Source of the DNA: DASUXA01 sp036378155
GTDB lineage: Bacteria; Actinomycetota; Actinomycetes; Mycobacteriales; Micromonosporaceae
Reading direction: 5' to 3'
DNA: 21,967 bases
NCBI GenBank assembly: GCA_036378155.1
Contig: DASUXA010000011.1
Location: 1 to 21,967, forward strand
Shown: one piece after another, positions 1-6,500 of the stretch
Layout: each line of letters starts with the position of its first letter
Numbering within the stretch: the stretch's first letter is position 1
Notes under the pieces: generated by a model
The model's input: only the letters and a program-made list of their open reading frames with translations
Databases searched by the model: none
Told to the model about the DNA's origin: nothing
Position numbers and translations under genes: made by a program

Positions 1-1256
1 GCCTCGACGGTGTCGTCGTCCGGGCCGGACCCGTACCGGGCCGAACACTTCGCGAGGGGTTCGAGGTCGCCGGTGCCTTTCAGTTCGTAGATCCACAGCT
101 CGGCGCGCGGGTCCAGGCACGCGGCGAGCAGCGGAATCCGCAGCGAGAAGGTCTTGCCAGCGCCGGGGATCGAGCCGATCAGGACATTCGTGTAGGCGAG
201 TTCCATCGTCACGGTTCGGCCGCGCGGGTCGGTGCCGAACGGGAACGCCTTGAACAGATCCACGCTGCCCGATCGGGCCAGCGGCCACGCGGGCTGGCGT
301 GCGGACGCCATGTCCTGGTCACCGACCCAGAGCATGAGCCGTCCGGGGTGTACGTCGTGGACACCCTCGGGCCAGACACAGCCCAGCGGGCGGCCGAGGC
401 CGGCGGCGAGCTTGTCACGGCGGTCGATCACCTCGGCCGCTGTGACCCCGTAGGGCAGGTCCACATCGGCGCGCCAGCCCGGACCATCGCGGGTGATCGG
501 CGCGGGAAACGAGATCGCCTTCGGGTTCTTGGCAAGCGCCTGGTTGATGCCGGCGACGCCGAGCACCGACAGCGCCCGCACCACCACATCCGACGTCAGC
601 TTGGCCACGCGGGGCACAACCACGGCGGTGTCGAGTAGCGGCCGGTCAGCGGGCTTGCCGGCGACGCCGAACAGGCCGAGCAGCACGGCCAGGCTCGACC
701 AGCGCACCCACACGGGCGAAAGGGCGACCGTGATGGACGCGGCGAGCATCGCGGCGACTGCGGTGGTGGCGACCAGGCCGCGCCACCGCACCCGCCGATC
801 ACGCTGCCGGGCGAGCTTGAGGTAGGACTCTGCGTCCTCGCGGCGGACCGTGGCCTGGCGGACCGGTTCGCCTTCCAGGTCGAACACCCACCGCACCGTG
901 CCCCCGATGACGCGGGCTGCGCCGCGTGGGGCGCGCACGACCAGGCGGCCGGCGTAGAGCGGGGTGCGGGTCAGGTGGTACGCCGAGGCGTGCAGGGTGT
1001 GGCCGATGGCCCAGCGGGCGGTGTCGCGCAGCTCGGCGTGCGATCGCAGCCAGCCGGGCAGGATCGGTCGCCGCTCGGCCGCGCGCAGCCCGGCCACGGT
1101 CAACCGCGGTTCCTGCTGCGTGGCGGGCGAGTCGACCAGCACCGGCCCACCCTCGCCATCGTCGGCGACGGTGCGGGCGGCGCGGGCCGCGTCCAGGTCG
1201 ACAACTTCAGCCTCGTACCGGTCCCAATCGAACCGATCATCGCGAGGGCTAGTCAT
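1..1256 (-). CDS. FtsK/SpoIIIE-type conjugal DNA translocase (Tra/TraB-like), 3' end outside window
   Basis: Hexameric AICE transfer proteins of this type pump double-stranded DNA from cell to cell in mycelial actinomycetes. About 418 residues are visible. The N-terminal third is soluble. Two hydrophobic segments follow at about residues 160-178 and 186-200. The start of the ATPase domain has a Walker A motif GSIPGAGKT around residues 361-369. The following stretch, IPLLAACLDPRAELWIYELKG, is typical of FtsK-like transfer proteins. The Walker B and C-terminal DNA-recognition region are beyond the left edge. The ATG at 1256 is chosen because GGAGGA lies 8 bases upstream. The gene follows the DUF2637-like gene in the same direction, with a 13-bp stem-loop in the 92-bp gap. 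Assignment to AICE Tra rather than chromosomal FtsK rests on size, membrane layout and neighbours. Confidence 0.88.
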   Translation of the reverse strand, partial: MTSPRDDRFDWDRYEAEVVDLDAARAARTVADDGEGGPVLVDSPATQQEPRLTVAGLRAAERRPILPGWLRSHAELRDTARWAIGHTLHASAYHLTRTPLYAGRLVVRAPRGAARVIGGTVRWVFDLEGEPVRQATVRREDAESYLKLARQRDRRVRWRGLVATTAVAAMLAASITVALSPVWVRWSSLAVLLGLFGVAGKPADRPLLDTAVVVPRVAKLTSDVVVRALSVLGVAGINQALAKNPKAISFPAPITRDGPGWRADVDLPYGVTAAEVIDRRDKLAAGLGRPLGCVWPEGVHDVHPGRLMLWVGDQDMASARQPAWPLARSGSVDLFKAFPFGTDPRGRTVTMELAYTNVLIGSIPGAGKTFSLRIPLLAACLDPRAELWIYELKGTGDLEPLAKCSARYGSGPDDDTVE

Positions 1257-1297
1257 GATGGAGATTCCTCCTGACGTTCGGATAAGCGGATGGAGGG

Positions 1298-1342
1298 CCG
1301 GAGCGCCGCCGCAGGTTTGCAGGCCGAGGGGCGGCGCTCCGG
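1298..1342 (-). terminator. Perfect 13-bp stem-loop between the DUF2637-like gene and tra
   Basis: CCGGAGCGCCGCC (1298-1310) is exactly complementary to 1330-1342, with a 19-base loop. It begins seven bases past the stop codon of the upstream gene and ends 42 bases before the tra start. There is no T-run after it on the minus strand, so it is either a Rho-assisted or partial terminator, or an mRNA-stabilising or attenuating element that lowers tra expression relative to the upstream genes. Confidence 0.6.
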
Positions 1343-1348
1343 GCGTAG

Positions 1349-2158
1349 CTAGTCGTCGGCGGCGTGCAGCAGGTGGGCCAGGGCCGCACCCATGCCGAGC
1401 ACGGCGACCGGCAGGGTGGCGACGATCGTGGTGATCCACCACGGGGCGTGGGCCACCCCGGCGGCGGTCAGCACGTGGTAGGCGACCTGGCCGAGCGCGC
1501 CGAGCGTGAGTGAGCCGATCGCCGACCAGCGGGCGAACTTGCGGGCCGGGCCGGGTACCAGCGGCGAGAGCCAGACGCGCAGGGCGAACGCGGCGTAGGT
1601 CTCGACCCCGACCGGAAGCGTGATCGCGCTGTTGAGGGCGAACCCGTCGGCGATGCCGGGTAGCGGGTGGACCATGCCGAACCCGGTCAGCGAACCCAGG
1701 CCCACCCAGCCGGACCACACCGCGACGAACGCGGGCAGGGCCAGCAGGACCAGCGGCCAGGTACGCACCGCTGGGCGGCGCGGCGCGGCCGGTGTGGTGG
1801 TGATGTTCGTGCCCGGATCTGAAACCGGGATGGCCTGCGCGGCGGTCGGTGCGGCCGGGGCCGGTGCGCGGGGGGTGGGGTCGGTTGCCGTGCCCGGTGT
1901 CGGGGTGGTCGGGGTCGGGTCCGGAGTGGCGTCGGGGGTGCGTTCGGTGGTGGGTTCGGGCGCGGCCTGTGCGGTGGTGTCGGCGTCGGCCAGTAGCGCG
2001 TCTCGGATGCTGTTGGCTTTCGGTGCGCCGATGCGGAACTCGGTCATCAGCCGGTTCCGGGACGGGATCGAACCCAGCTCGGCGGCCAGCTCCCGCGCTC
2101 GGGGCAGTAGGTCTGAGACGGTGTTCGGGTAGGCGCTGTTCAGCGTCGGCGTACTCAT
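1349..2158 (-). CDS. DUF2637-like membrane protein with N-terminal HTH-like segment (SpdB-type spread protein)
   Basis: The roughly 269-residue protein has three parts. Residues 1-55 contain an HTH-like segment (SRNRLMTEFRIGAPKANSI), a motif also seen in actinomycete plasmid spread proteins. Residues 60-130 are a low-complexity Pro/Thr/Ala linker. The C-terminal half has about four membrane helices (WPLVLLALPAFVAVWSGWVG and later segments). Proteins like this sit next to FtsK-type Tra in AICEs and are thought to help intramycelial spread; the exact role is not established. The start is either the GTG at 2161, overlapping the upstream stop as GTGA, or the ATG at 2158, overlapping as TGATG. Either implies translational coupling with the upstream DUF6284 gene. 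The ATG is used here. Confidence 0.75.
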   Translation of the reverse strand: MSTPTLNSAYPNTVSDLLPRARELAAELGSIPSRNRLMTEFRIGAPKANSIRDALLADADTTAQAAPEPTTERTPDATPDPTPTTPTPGTATDPTPRAPAPAAPTAAQAIPVSDPGTNITTTPAAPRRPAVRTWPLVLLALPAFVAVWSGWVGLGSLTGFGMVHPLPGIADGFALNSAITLPVGVETYAAFALRVWLSPLVPGPARKFARWSAIGSLTLGALGQVAYHVLTAAGVAHAPWWITTIVATLPVAVLGMGAALAHLLHAADD

Positions 2159-2397
2159 CACGCCACCTGAGCCACGCGGTCGACACCGGCCCGGTCCGCC
2201 AGCCGCGCGGCCTCGCGCAGTACCCGTTGTTCAGCGCGACGCAGCCGCCGCCAGTCCAGCGGTGACGGCCCAGCCTCGCCGGTGAGTACGCGAATCTCGG
2301 CGTCTACCAACGCCATCTCGGCCTCGATCAGCGGCCACTCTCGCTCGATCGCGTCGAGTTCGCCGACCTGCGGCCCTTCCCAATCGGTGCCATCCAT
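2158..2397 (-). CDS. DUF6284 family small protein
   Basis: This 79-residue acidic helical protein (LDAIEREWPLIEAEMALVDA, then LRRAEQRVLREAARL) matches the DUF6284 pattern seen in actinomycete integrative elements. Its function is unknown. A longer reading frame exists up to 2469, but the ATG at 2397 is preferred because GGAGGA sits six bases upstream (2401-2410) and the family pattern begins just after it. The stop codon overlaps the start of the DUF2637-like gene, so this is the first gene of the transfer operon reading left. Its promoter should lie in 2398-2480, next to the repeats that control the divergent regulator gene. Confidence 0.75.
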   Translation of the reverse strand: MDGTDWEGPQVGELDAIEREWPLIEAEMALVDAEIRVLTGEAGPSPLDWRRLRRAEQRVLREAARLADRAGVDRVAQVA

Positions 2398-2469
2398 CGG
2401 TGTTCCTCCATCCGTGGGCGAGGTGACACCAATGTGCGATCGAAGGGGGTGACGCTCGTACCTCCACAC

Positions 2470-2498
2470 TGGACATCCATGGACGTCTTGCTTACTCT
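2470..2498 (+). promoter_or_regulatory. Candidate promoter of the XRE/DUF5919-Nudix operon
   Basis: TGGACA (2470-2475) and TACTCT (2493-2498) are separated by 17 bases and resemble -35 and -10 boxes, giving a start near 2505 and a leader of about 27 bases. The -35 box and downstream region overlap the phased GACGTC repeats, which would suit repression. Confidence 0.4.
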
Positions 2499-2520
2499 GA
2501 GGACGTCCCTAGACGTCCCT
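2471..2520. promoter_or_regulatory. Four helically phased GACGTC-type repeats (putative operator array)
   Basis: Read in 10-base blocks the stretch is GGACATCCAT, GGACGTCTTG, CTTACTCTGA, GGACGTCCCT, AGACGTCCCT. Four blocks carry the palindromic core GACRTC at 2472, 2482, 2502 and 2512, so they lie on the same face of the helix, and the one non-matching block holds the candidate -10 box. The array ends 11 bases before the start of the regulator gene. It is most likely the binding site of that regulator or another element-encoded repressor. Confidence 0.65.
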
Positions 2521-2531
2521 TGGGGGTAGAG

Positions 2532-3290
2532 ATGCCGAACGACCGGCTACGTGACGCGTTGCTGCGCAACGGCCTGACACCTGCGAAGCTCGCGGCAGAG
2601 CTGGGCGTTGATCCGAAGACGGCCGAGCGCTGGATAACCCAGGGCCGCCCGCCGTACCCGAAGTACCGACACGCCATCGCCGCGACGCTCCGCGAAAGCG
2701 AGTCATACCTGTGGCCGGACGCGCTACCCCCGGAGCGGGCAAGCCGTGTCGCTCAATCGGAGGTCGTCCAGGTTTACCCCCGACGCGCGGGTGTGCCGAG
2801 CGACCTCTGGCGGCGACTGATCGACCAGGCGCAAGAACGCATCGGCATCCTCGCTTACGCGGGCTTGTTCCTGCCTGAGCAGCAGCCGCACCTGATCGCC
2901 GCACTCAAGGCGAAGGCCGAGGCCGGCGCGCGTGTTGAGATCCTGCTCGGCGACCCGGACAGCCCCGAGGTCGCCCAGCGCGGGGCCGACGAGGGAATTG
3001 GGGACGCGATGGCTGGCAAGGTGCGCAACGTCCTTGCCTTCTACCAGCGACTTCGCGACGTCCCCGGAGTTGCGGTGAACTTCCACCGCACTACGCTCTA
3101 CAACTCGATCTATCGCTTTGACAACGACATGCTGGTCAACGCGCACGTCTTCGGCTTCCCAGCGGCACACACGCCAGTCATGCACCTTCGACGTCTTGCC
3201 GGCGGCGACCTGTTCAGCACGTACGCCGACAGCTTCGATCGCGTCTGGAACAGCTCGGTGCCCGTCTGGTCGTCTGCTGTGGCACGCTGA
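2532..3290 (+). CDS. XRE-family regulator with C-terminal PLD-like DUF5919 domain
   Basis: The protein has 252 residues. Residues 5-60 form a helix-turn-helix (LTPAKLAAELGVDPKTAERW). Residues 90-245 form a PLD-like DUF5919 domain (LIDQAQERIGILAYAGLFLPEQ, then a glycine-rich turn, VEILLGDPDSPEV, and NSIYRFDNDMLVNAHVFG near 191-208). The canonical HxKxxxxD catalytic motif is not seen, so the domain is probably a sensor or ligand-binding module. The ATG at 2532 is preferred over an in-frame TTG at 2520; GGGGG at 2522-2526 may serve as the ribosome site. The Nudix gene starts four bases after the stop. The phased repeats immediately upstream suggest autoregulation. It probably controls the maintenance/transfer switch of the element; that role is inferred. 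Confidence 0.8.
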   Translation: MPNDRLRDALLRNGLTPAKLAAELGVDPKTAERWITQGRPPYPKYRHAIAATLRESESYLWPDALPPERASRVAQSEVVQVYPRRAGVPSDLWRRLIDQAQERIGILAYAGLFLPEQQPHLIAALKAKAEAGARVEILLGDPDSPEVAQRGADEGIGDAMAGKVRNVLAFYQRLRDVPGVAVNFHRTTLYNSIYRFDNDMLVNAHVFGFPAAHTPVMHLRRLAGGDLFSTYADSFDRVWNSSVPVWSSAVAR

Positions 3291-3294
3291 GCCG

Positions 3295-3765
3295 ATGGCG
3301 AGGACTGAGTACTACGACGACCCAAACGCGCCGAAGCCGAACAGCATCGTCGTCGCGGTGACCGTCTTCGTAGTTGACGACCAGGACCGCGTCCTTCTCA
3401 TCCGACGTACAGACAATGGCCTGTGGGCGATACCCGGCGGCGCGCAGGATTTCGGCGAGTACATCGCGCAAACCGCCATCCGCGAGACCAAAGAAGAGAC
3501 AGGTATTGAAATCGAGGTAGCCGGCATCGTCGGTTTGTATACCGATCCAAAGCACGTTATGGCATACAGCGACGGCGAGGTGCGACAGCAATTCTCCATT
3601 TGCTTCCGAGGCCGCTACCTGCACGGCAACCCGACACCGAGCGACGAATCAGCCGAGGTGCGCTGGGTATCGAAGGAAGAGCTAGATAGCCTGCCGATTC
3701 ACCCGTCGATGCGACTCCGTATCGACCACGGTTATACGAGGCTGACGGAACCCTACATCGGTTGA
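3295..3765 (+). CDS. Nudix hydrolase, Pif-like (AICE immunity factor candidate)
   Basis: This 156-residue single-domain Nudix protein carries the complete box: G49, E55, R63, E64, E67, E68, G70 in the GX5EX7REUXEEXGU pattern, with T at the U position. All metal-binding glutamates are present, so it should be catalytically active on a nucleoside diphosphate derivative. In pSAM2 the Nudix protein Pif blocks redundant transfer between cells that already hold the element. The same position, just downstream of the element regulator, makes an equivalent role plausible here, but the substrate cannot be read from sequence. It is co-transcribed with the XRE/DUF5919 gene (4-base gap). Its last 13 bases overlap, tail to tail, the HD-domain gene on the other strand. 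Confidence 0.88.
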   Translation: MARTEYYDDPNAPKPNSIVVAVTVFVVDDQDRVLLIRRTDNGLWAIPGGAQDFGEYIAQTAIRETKEETGIEIEVAGIVGLYTDPKHVMAYSDGEVRQQFSICFRGRYLHGNPTPSDESAEVRWVSKEELDSLPIHPSMRLRIDHGYTRLTEPYIG

Positions 3766-4322
3766 ATCCCCGCCGTCGCTAGACGTTTCTCGGTACGGCG
3801 AACAGCAGCAACGAGGACCGGCTCAGCGCTTGCCCAGAAGCGAGTTACGACGTCCTCCGGGCCATAGCGTTCACGAATCTCAGCGAGTCGGTCAAACACA
3901 GTGAGGTTTTGACCGATCGGTCCGGTCGTCATATCGGCGTACCAAAGGGCATCAGTCAATGGCGACTGTTGGTACGGAAACTCACGGCGCAACTCCTCAC
4001 CGAGTCCGCGCTCATCCGCCTCATATGTGGCGCACGAATGATTGGCGACAAGATTCGTTATAGGCTCGGCGAATCCGTTGTCGCGTAACCACCGCGCGCC
4101 ATCAAGTGCATGAAGTCCGGTCTCGGTTACTGAGGGAGAGTAGCCAATGTCATGAAGCCATGCTGCGGCGACGAGTACAGTCTGATCTTGTTGCGAAAGT
4201 ATGCTGCGGATTTTGTTTGACTTCGCCGCAACAGCCTGCACATGACTCCACCTGCGCGGTAGCGGCTTCGCAAGCAAGCCTTCCGCAATATTACGAGCGA
4301 CGGCGACGAGATCCACGGTCAT
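3753..4322 (-). CDS. HD-domain phosphohydrolase-like protein
   Basis: The 189-residue protein has HD-superfamily metal-site residues in order: H27 (WSHVQAV), H57-D58 (AAWLHDIGYSP), H71 (GLHALDGARWLRD), H95 (LVANHSC) and D130 (LWYADMTTGP). HD enzymes hydrolyse phosphate ester bonds in nucleotides or cyclic nucleotides; the substrate is unknown. The ATG at 4322 is chosen because the domain starts right after it; the frame runs open further upstream but into the neighbouring gene. No clear ribosome site is visible, so a leaderless or coupled start is possible. It lies 59 bases downstream of the HEPN gene in the same direction, behind a small hairpin. Similar HD proteins accompany Nudix genes in other actinomycete elements, so it may belong to the element core rather than to the defence cassette. 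Confidence 0.8.
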   Translation of the reverse strand: MTVDLVAVARNIAEGLLAKPLPRRWSHVQAVAAKSNKIRSILSQQDQTVLVAAAWLHDIGYSPSVTETGLHALDGARWLRDNGFAEPITNLVANHSCATYEADERGLGEELRREFPYQQSPLTDALWYADMTTGPIGQNLTVFDRLAEIRERYGPEDVVTRFWASAEPVLVAAVRRTEKRLATAGIQPM

Positions 4323-4359
4323 AGCATATCGCGCTGTCGGTCGGGCAATGTACTTACGC

Positions 4360-4382
4360 AGCCGACATTGCGTGGGTCGGCT
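4360..4382 (-). terminator. 7-bp hairpin just after the HEPN stop codon
   Basis: AGCCGAC (4360-4366) pairs with GTCGGCT (4376-4382) around a 9-base loop. On the minus strand it follows the HEPN stop directly and is not followed by a T-run. It could partly separate transcription of the HEPN gene from the HD gene. Confidence 0.35.
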
Positions 4383-5110
4383 CAGGGCAAGGTCGCTGAC
4401 ACTTGCTCGATGAACCGGTCTGCTCGTCGCTGAAGCCTCTGCGCGAAATACTGGAGAAATGTTACGTATCTGCTGACGTCTTCGATGGTTGGTTGGCGTT
4501 CCATATCGCCATGCGCTACGTCGTTTCGGCATTTCACGATATCCCGAAGCCGTGTGCGTATGTCGTGCGATTCTCCGACTGAGTCTGGCCCATCCGGGAT
4601 GTCTAACTCTCCGTTGCAGACATCATTGATGCCGAACATAGAAAAAAAAGACTCTATGCACTCGCTGTCCGCGTTAGTAATTCTCCTTGTGACAATTTCA
4701 GCCCGTAGGGTGCCACGCGGAGGCTTCGCTGTATCATTCCAAAGATGGGAGATTGAACTTAGTTTGCCCAGAAGTGCAAAGCGCTGAGTCTCATTGCCAC
4801 AGTCCACTATCTCCGAAAGTCGAGGGATTATGTGGGCTTCCCGCACGCCGCGAGGAATGTTCCTCGTCTCGATTGCACCGCTCGCGAGCGAGTCCACAAG
4901 GTCCTCGCCCAGCGACTTCAGAAAGCCTTCGAAGTGACTAACCAGTAAGACGACGGCAGCACGCCGAACAGTAGCGCCAATCGATGTCGACTCTATGCCC
5001 GGCTCTGTCATTGACGTTTGATCAGGAAGCTCAGTATGTGCAGAATTATCGAGCGTTAGTAGGCTGCGGACCTCAGTCAAGCCTTCTTGAAATCGGGCAA
5101 TTGCAGGCAT
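4382..5110 (-). CDS. MAE_28990/MAE_18760-like HEPN nuclease (RiboL-PSP-HEPN group)
   Basis: The 242-residue protein has an N-terminal helical segment, a helix VRRAAVVLLVSHFEGFLKSL (about 48-67) and, near the C-terminus, the HEPN catalytic motif Rx4H as R195-N-D-V-A-H200. The polar residue after R is the usual one. HEPN proteins of this type are metal-independent RNases used in toxin-antitoxin and abortive-infection systems. The gene starts five bases after the DUF262 stop codon on the same strand, so the two are surely co-expressed. A run of eight A's on the plus strand (4642-4649; TTTTTTTT in the coding strand, codons for FF) is unusual in this genome and is a possible slippage site. The family call is from motif and neighbour; the RNA target is unknown. 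Confidence 0.72.
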   Translation of the reverse strand: MPAIARFQEGLTEVRSLLTLDNSAHTELPDQTSMTEPGIESTSIGATVRRAAVVLLVSHFEGFLKSLGEDLVDSLASGAIETRNIPRGVREAHIIPRLSEIVDCGNETQRFALLGKLSSISHLWNDTAKPPRGTLRAEIVTRRITNADSECIESFFSMFGINDVCNGELDIPDGPDSVGESHDIRTRLRDIVKCRNDVAHGDMERQPTIEDVSRYVTFLQYFAQRLQRRADRFIEQVSATLP

Positions 5111-5115
5111 CCGAA

Positions 5116-6249
5116 CTACCCGTTGATCTCGGGCAGATTTACCGTGATACCGCAGTCACGCAGCTTCGCGGCGAACATATGAATTCGCCCCATCATTCGT
5201 ACACGGTCTGCCGTCGCGCGAGCAATTGTCGCGAGAAACTCAGTGTCTTCGAGGAGCACGCTCCGTGCCTCTCGCACGCACGAAGCGTTGGTCAGCAGCG
5301 CTTCTCGATCGGCGAACGCTATCGAAACCATGATCGCGTCAAAGAGCGCCTTGTGCACCGCCCTTCTTGAGTTCGTCGTACGGAAAACGGTATCGCCAAG
5401 GACTACCCAGACTGCGTCGCAGGTTTCACGGAATACCTCAACGAGCTTGGGGTCTGGTGCATTTGCTCGGTTCTTCCGCATGTACGCGTTCAGAAATTGC
5501 CTAAGCGGAGGTCTGTACGAGCTGAGATCGGCCGTCAGGGCAAGAAAGCGAAGGATCAGCTCTTCATGCTCCATTCGGCGATTGCTCGATGTGCCCATTA
5601 GCCGTAGGAAGCTTGGCATCTCCGCCATTTGCTTCAGATGGTCGTTGAAGGTGCCACGGTAAAGACAGTTCCGCAATTCCTGTGCGGTCAAGCTTGCCGC
5701 GCCAGTGTTCAACCTCTCGAAGACATCGAACTTGATGTCCGGGTGGCTCTCCTCGGTAACTACGATGCAGCGAATCGTCCTGTTTTCGAGTCTCCGCTGG
5801 TCACGTGGAGCGAGGTCTGAGAACCTGAGGCCGTCGAGTTCTCGCAGGACGGAAACGCCCGTCAACCCAAAATCGTCGTTTAGGTAATCGCGAATTGTTG
5901 TGAGCCTTTGCAGGCCATCGATAACCTCATAATTACCGCTTTCGTCTTCCGCAAAGTAGCAAACAGGAATAGGAACGTTGAGAAGTAGAGACTCGATGAG
6001 TCGACTAGCTTTCCCCTGGTCCCATACGTACTTGCGCTGATATTCGACTTCGAGTTTTAGTCGTCCTCGTCTGATATCATCTGCAATGCCCTTTACGCCG
6101 AGATCGTAGGGTTGTGTGACGAGCTTTCTTTCATTTTGGGACAGATCTAGTGGCTCCGCCTGGTCGCGGGCGACATTCAGGTCTTCTTCCCAACTCTGCC
6201 AGTCGGCTGCGTCGCCTTCGAACTCGTCCTCGATCTCATGATCAGTCAC
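5116..6249 (-). CDS. DUF262 (GmrS/ParB-like NTPase/nuclease) protein
   Basis: The 377-residue protein shows the three DUF262 signatures: VEYQRKYVWD (68-77), VIDGLQRLTTI (109-119, with the DGxQR core at 111-115) and FERLNTGAASLTAQELRN (177-194). DUF262 is the ParB/sulfiredoxin-like NTP-binding domain of the type IV enzyme GmrSD and of SspE and BrxU. The C-terminal third is helical and lacks a visible DUF1524 HNH motif, so this is not a complete GmrSD-like nuclease. The effector is more likely the HEPN protein encoded next. The start is a GTG at 6249 with GGGGG about eight bases upstream. GC and codon use are lower than in the chromosomal genes to the right. The gene is the element's outermost, about 200 bases from the att site, a usual place for cargo. 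Confidence 0.82.
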   Translation of the reverse strand: MTDHEIEDEFEGDAADWQSWEEDLNVARDQAEPLDLSQNERKLVTQPYDLGVKGIADDIRRGRLKLEVEYQRKYVWDQGKASRLIESLLLNVPIPVCYFAEDESGNYEVIDGLQRLTTIRDYLNDDFGLTGVSVLRELDGLRFSDLAPRDQRRLENRTIRCIVVTEESHPDIKFDVFERLNTGAASLTAQELRNCLYRGTFNDHLKQMAEMPSFLRLMGTSSNRRMEHEELILRFLALTADLSSYRPPLRQFLNAYMRKNRANAPDPKLVEVFRETCDAVWVVLGDTVFRTTNSRRAVHKALFDAIMVSIAFADREALLTNASCVREARSVLLEDTEFLATIARATADRVRMMGRIHMFAAKLRDCGITVNLPEING

Positions 6250-6455
6250 TTCTTACCCCCGGTTCCCGGCCAATCCCCGCCAGTGGAGGATACTTGGTGG
6301 GCGAGTGTGCTAAGTCGTAAGCCTGTCGGACGGCGGCTACGTGTCAAGGTTCGTTATGCATGACCCCAGCCTGACCCCAACAATCCCACCACGGGGCACC
6401 CTACCCGCACTGCTGTGAGGCGGATACGGTGCGCGCACAGGCGCCAGCGGGAGCC
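6250..6455. other. Intergenic stretch between cargo and att site, with TGACCCCA repeats
   Basis: No gene is seen. TGACCCCA occurs twice, 11 bases apart, at 6361-6368 and 6372-6379, about 80-95 bases inside the att core, which would suit an arm-type integrase or excisionase site. On the minus strand TTGACA (complement of 6342-6347) points toward the DUF262 gene, but no good -10 box is found at 16-19 bases, so the cassette promoter is not located with confidence. Confidence 0.4.
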
Positions 6456-6500
6456 CTCTTAATCCGCGGGTTCGGGGTTCGAGTCCCTGGCGGCGCACCA
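6456..6500 (+). repeat. att core: 3' half of tRNA-Lys(CTT), right end of the element
   Basis: The segment starts with the anticodon loop CTCTTAATC. It continues through the variable region, the T-arm with GGTTCGAGTCC, the acceptor strand GCGGCGC and a genomically encoded ACCA. The 5' half (GCGCCGC acceptor strand, D-arm) is absent upstream, so this is not a functional tRNA gene. It is the copy of the tRNA 3' end left by site-specific integration. The intact gene should stand at the other end of the element, left of the window. The exact crossover within these 45 bases cannot be fixed from one end. Confidence 0.85.

Larger units (their letters stand above)
1..6500. mobile_element. Right portion of an AICE (pSAM2-like integrative conjugative element)
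   Basis: The block combines an FtsK-type transfer translocase, a DUF2637-like membrane protein, a DUF6284 protein, an XRE/DUF5919 regulator and a Pif-like Nudix protein. It ends at a duplicated 3' half of tRNA-Lys(CTT) at 6456-6500. This is the known AICE arrangement: integration at a tRNA 3' end by a tyrosine recombinase regenerates the tRNA at one end and leaves the 3' half at the other. The left end, with replication, excision and integrase genes and the intact tRNA, lies outside the window, so the element's completeness cannot be judged. GC drops visibly between about 3750 and 6260, which marks that part as cargo. The boundary call rests on the tRNA fragment; the element type rests on gene content. 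Confidence 0.85.

Noticed and set aside
1849..2265. Plus-strand frames opposite the DUF2637-like and DUF6284 genes
   Set aside because: They are shadows of the Pro/Thr-rich linker region, with Gly/Val/Arg-rich translation and no ribosome site.
6342..6347. TTGACA on the minus strand as the DUF262-HEPN promoter
   Set aside because: No acceptable -10 box at 16-19 bases; the nearest TACGAC is at 22 bases, so it was not listed as a promoter.
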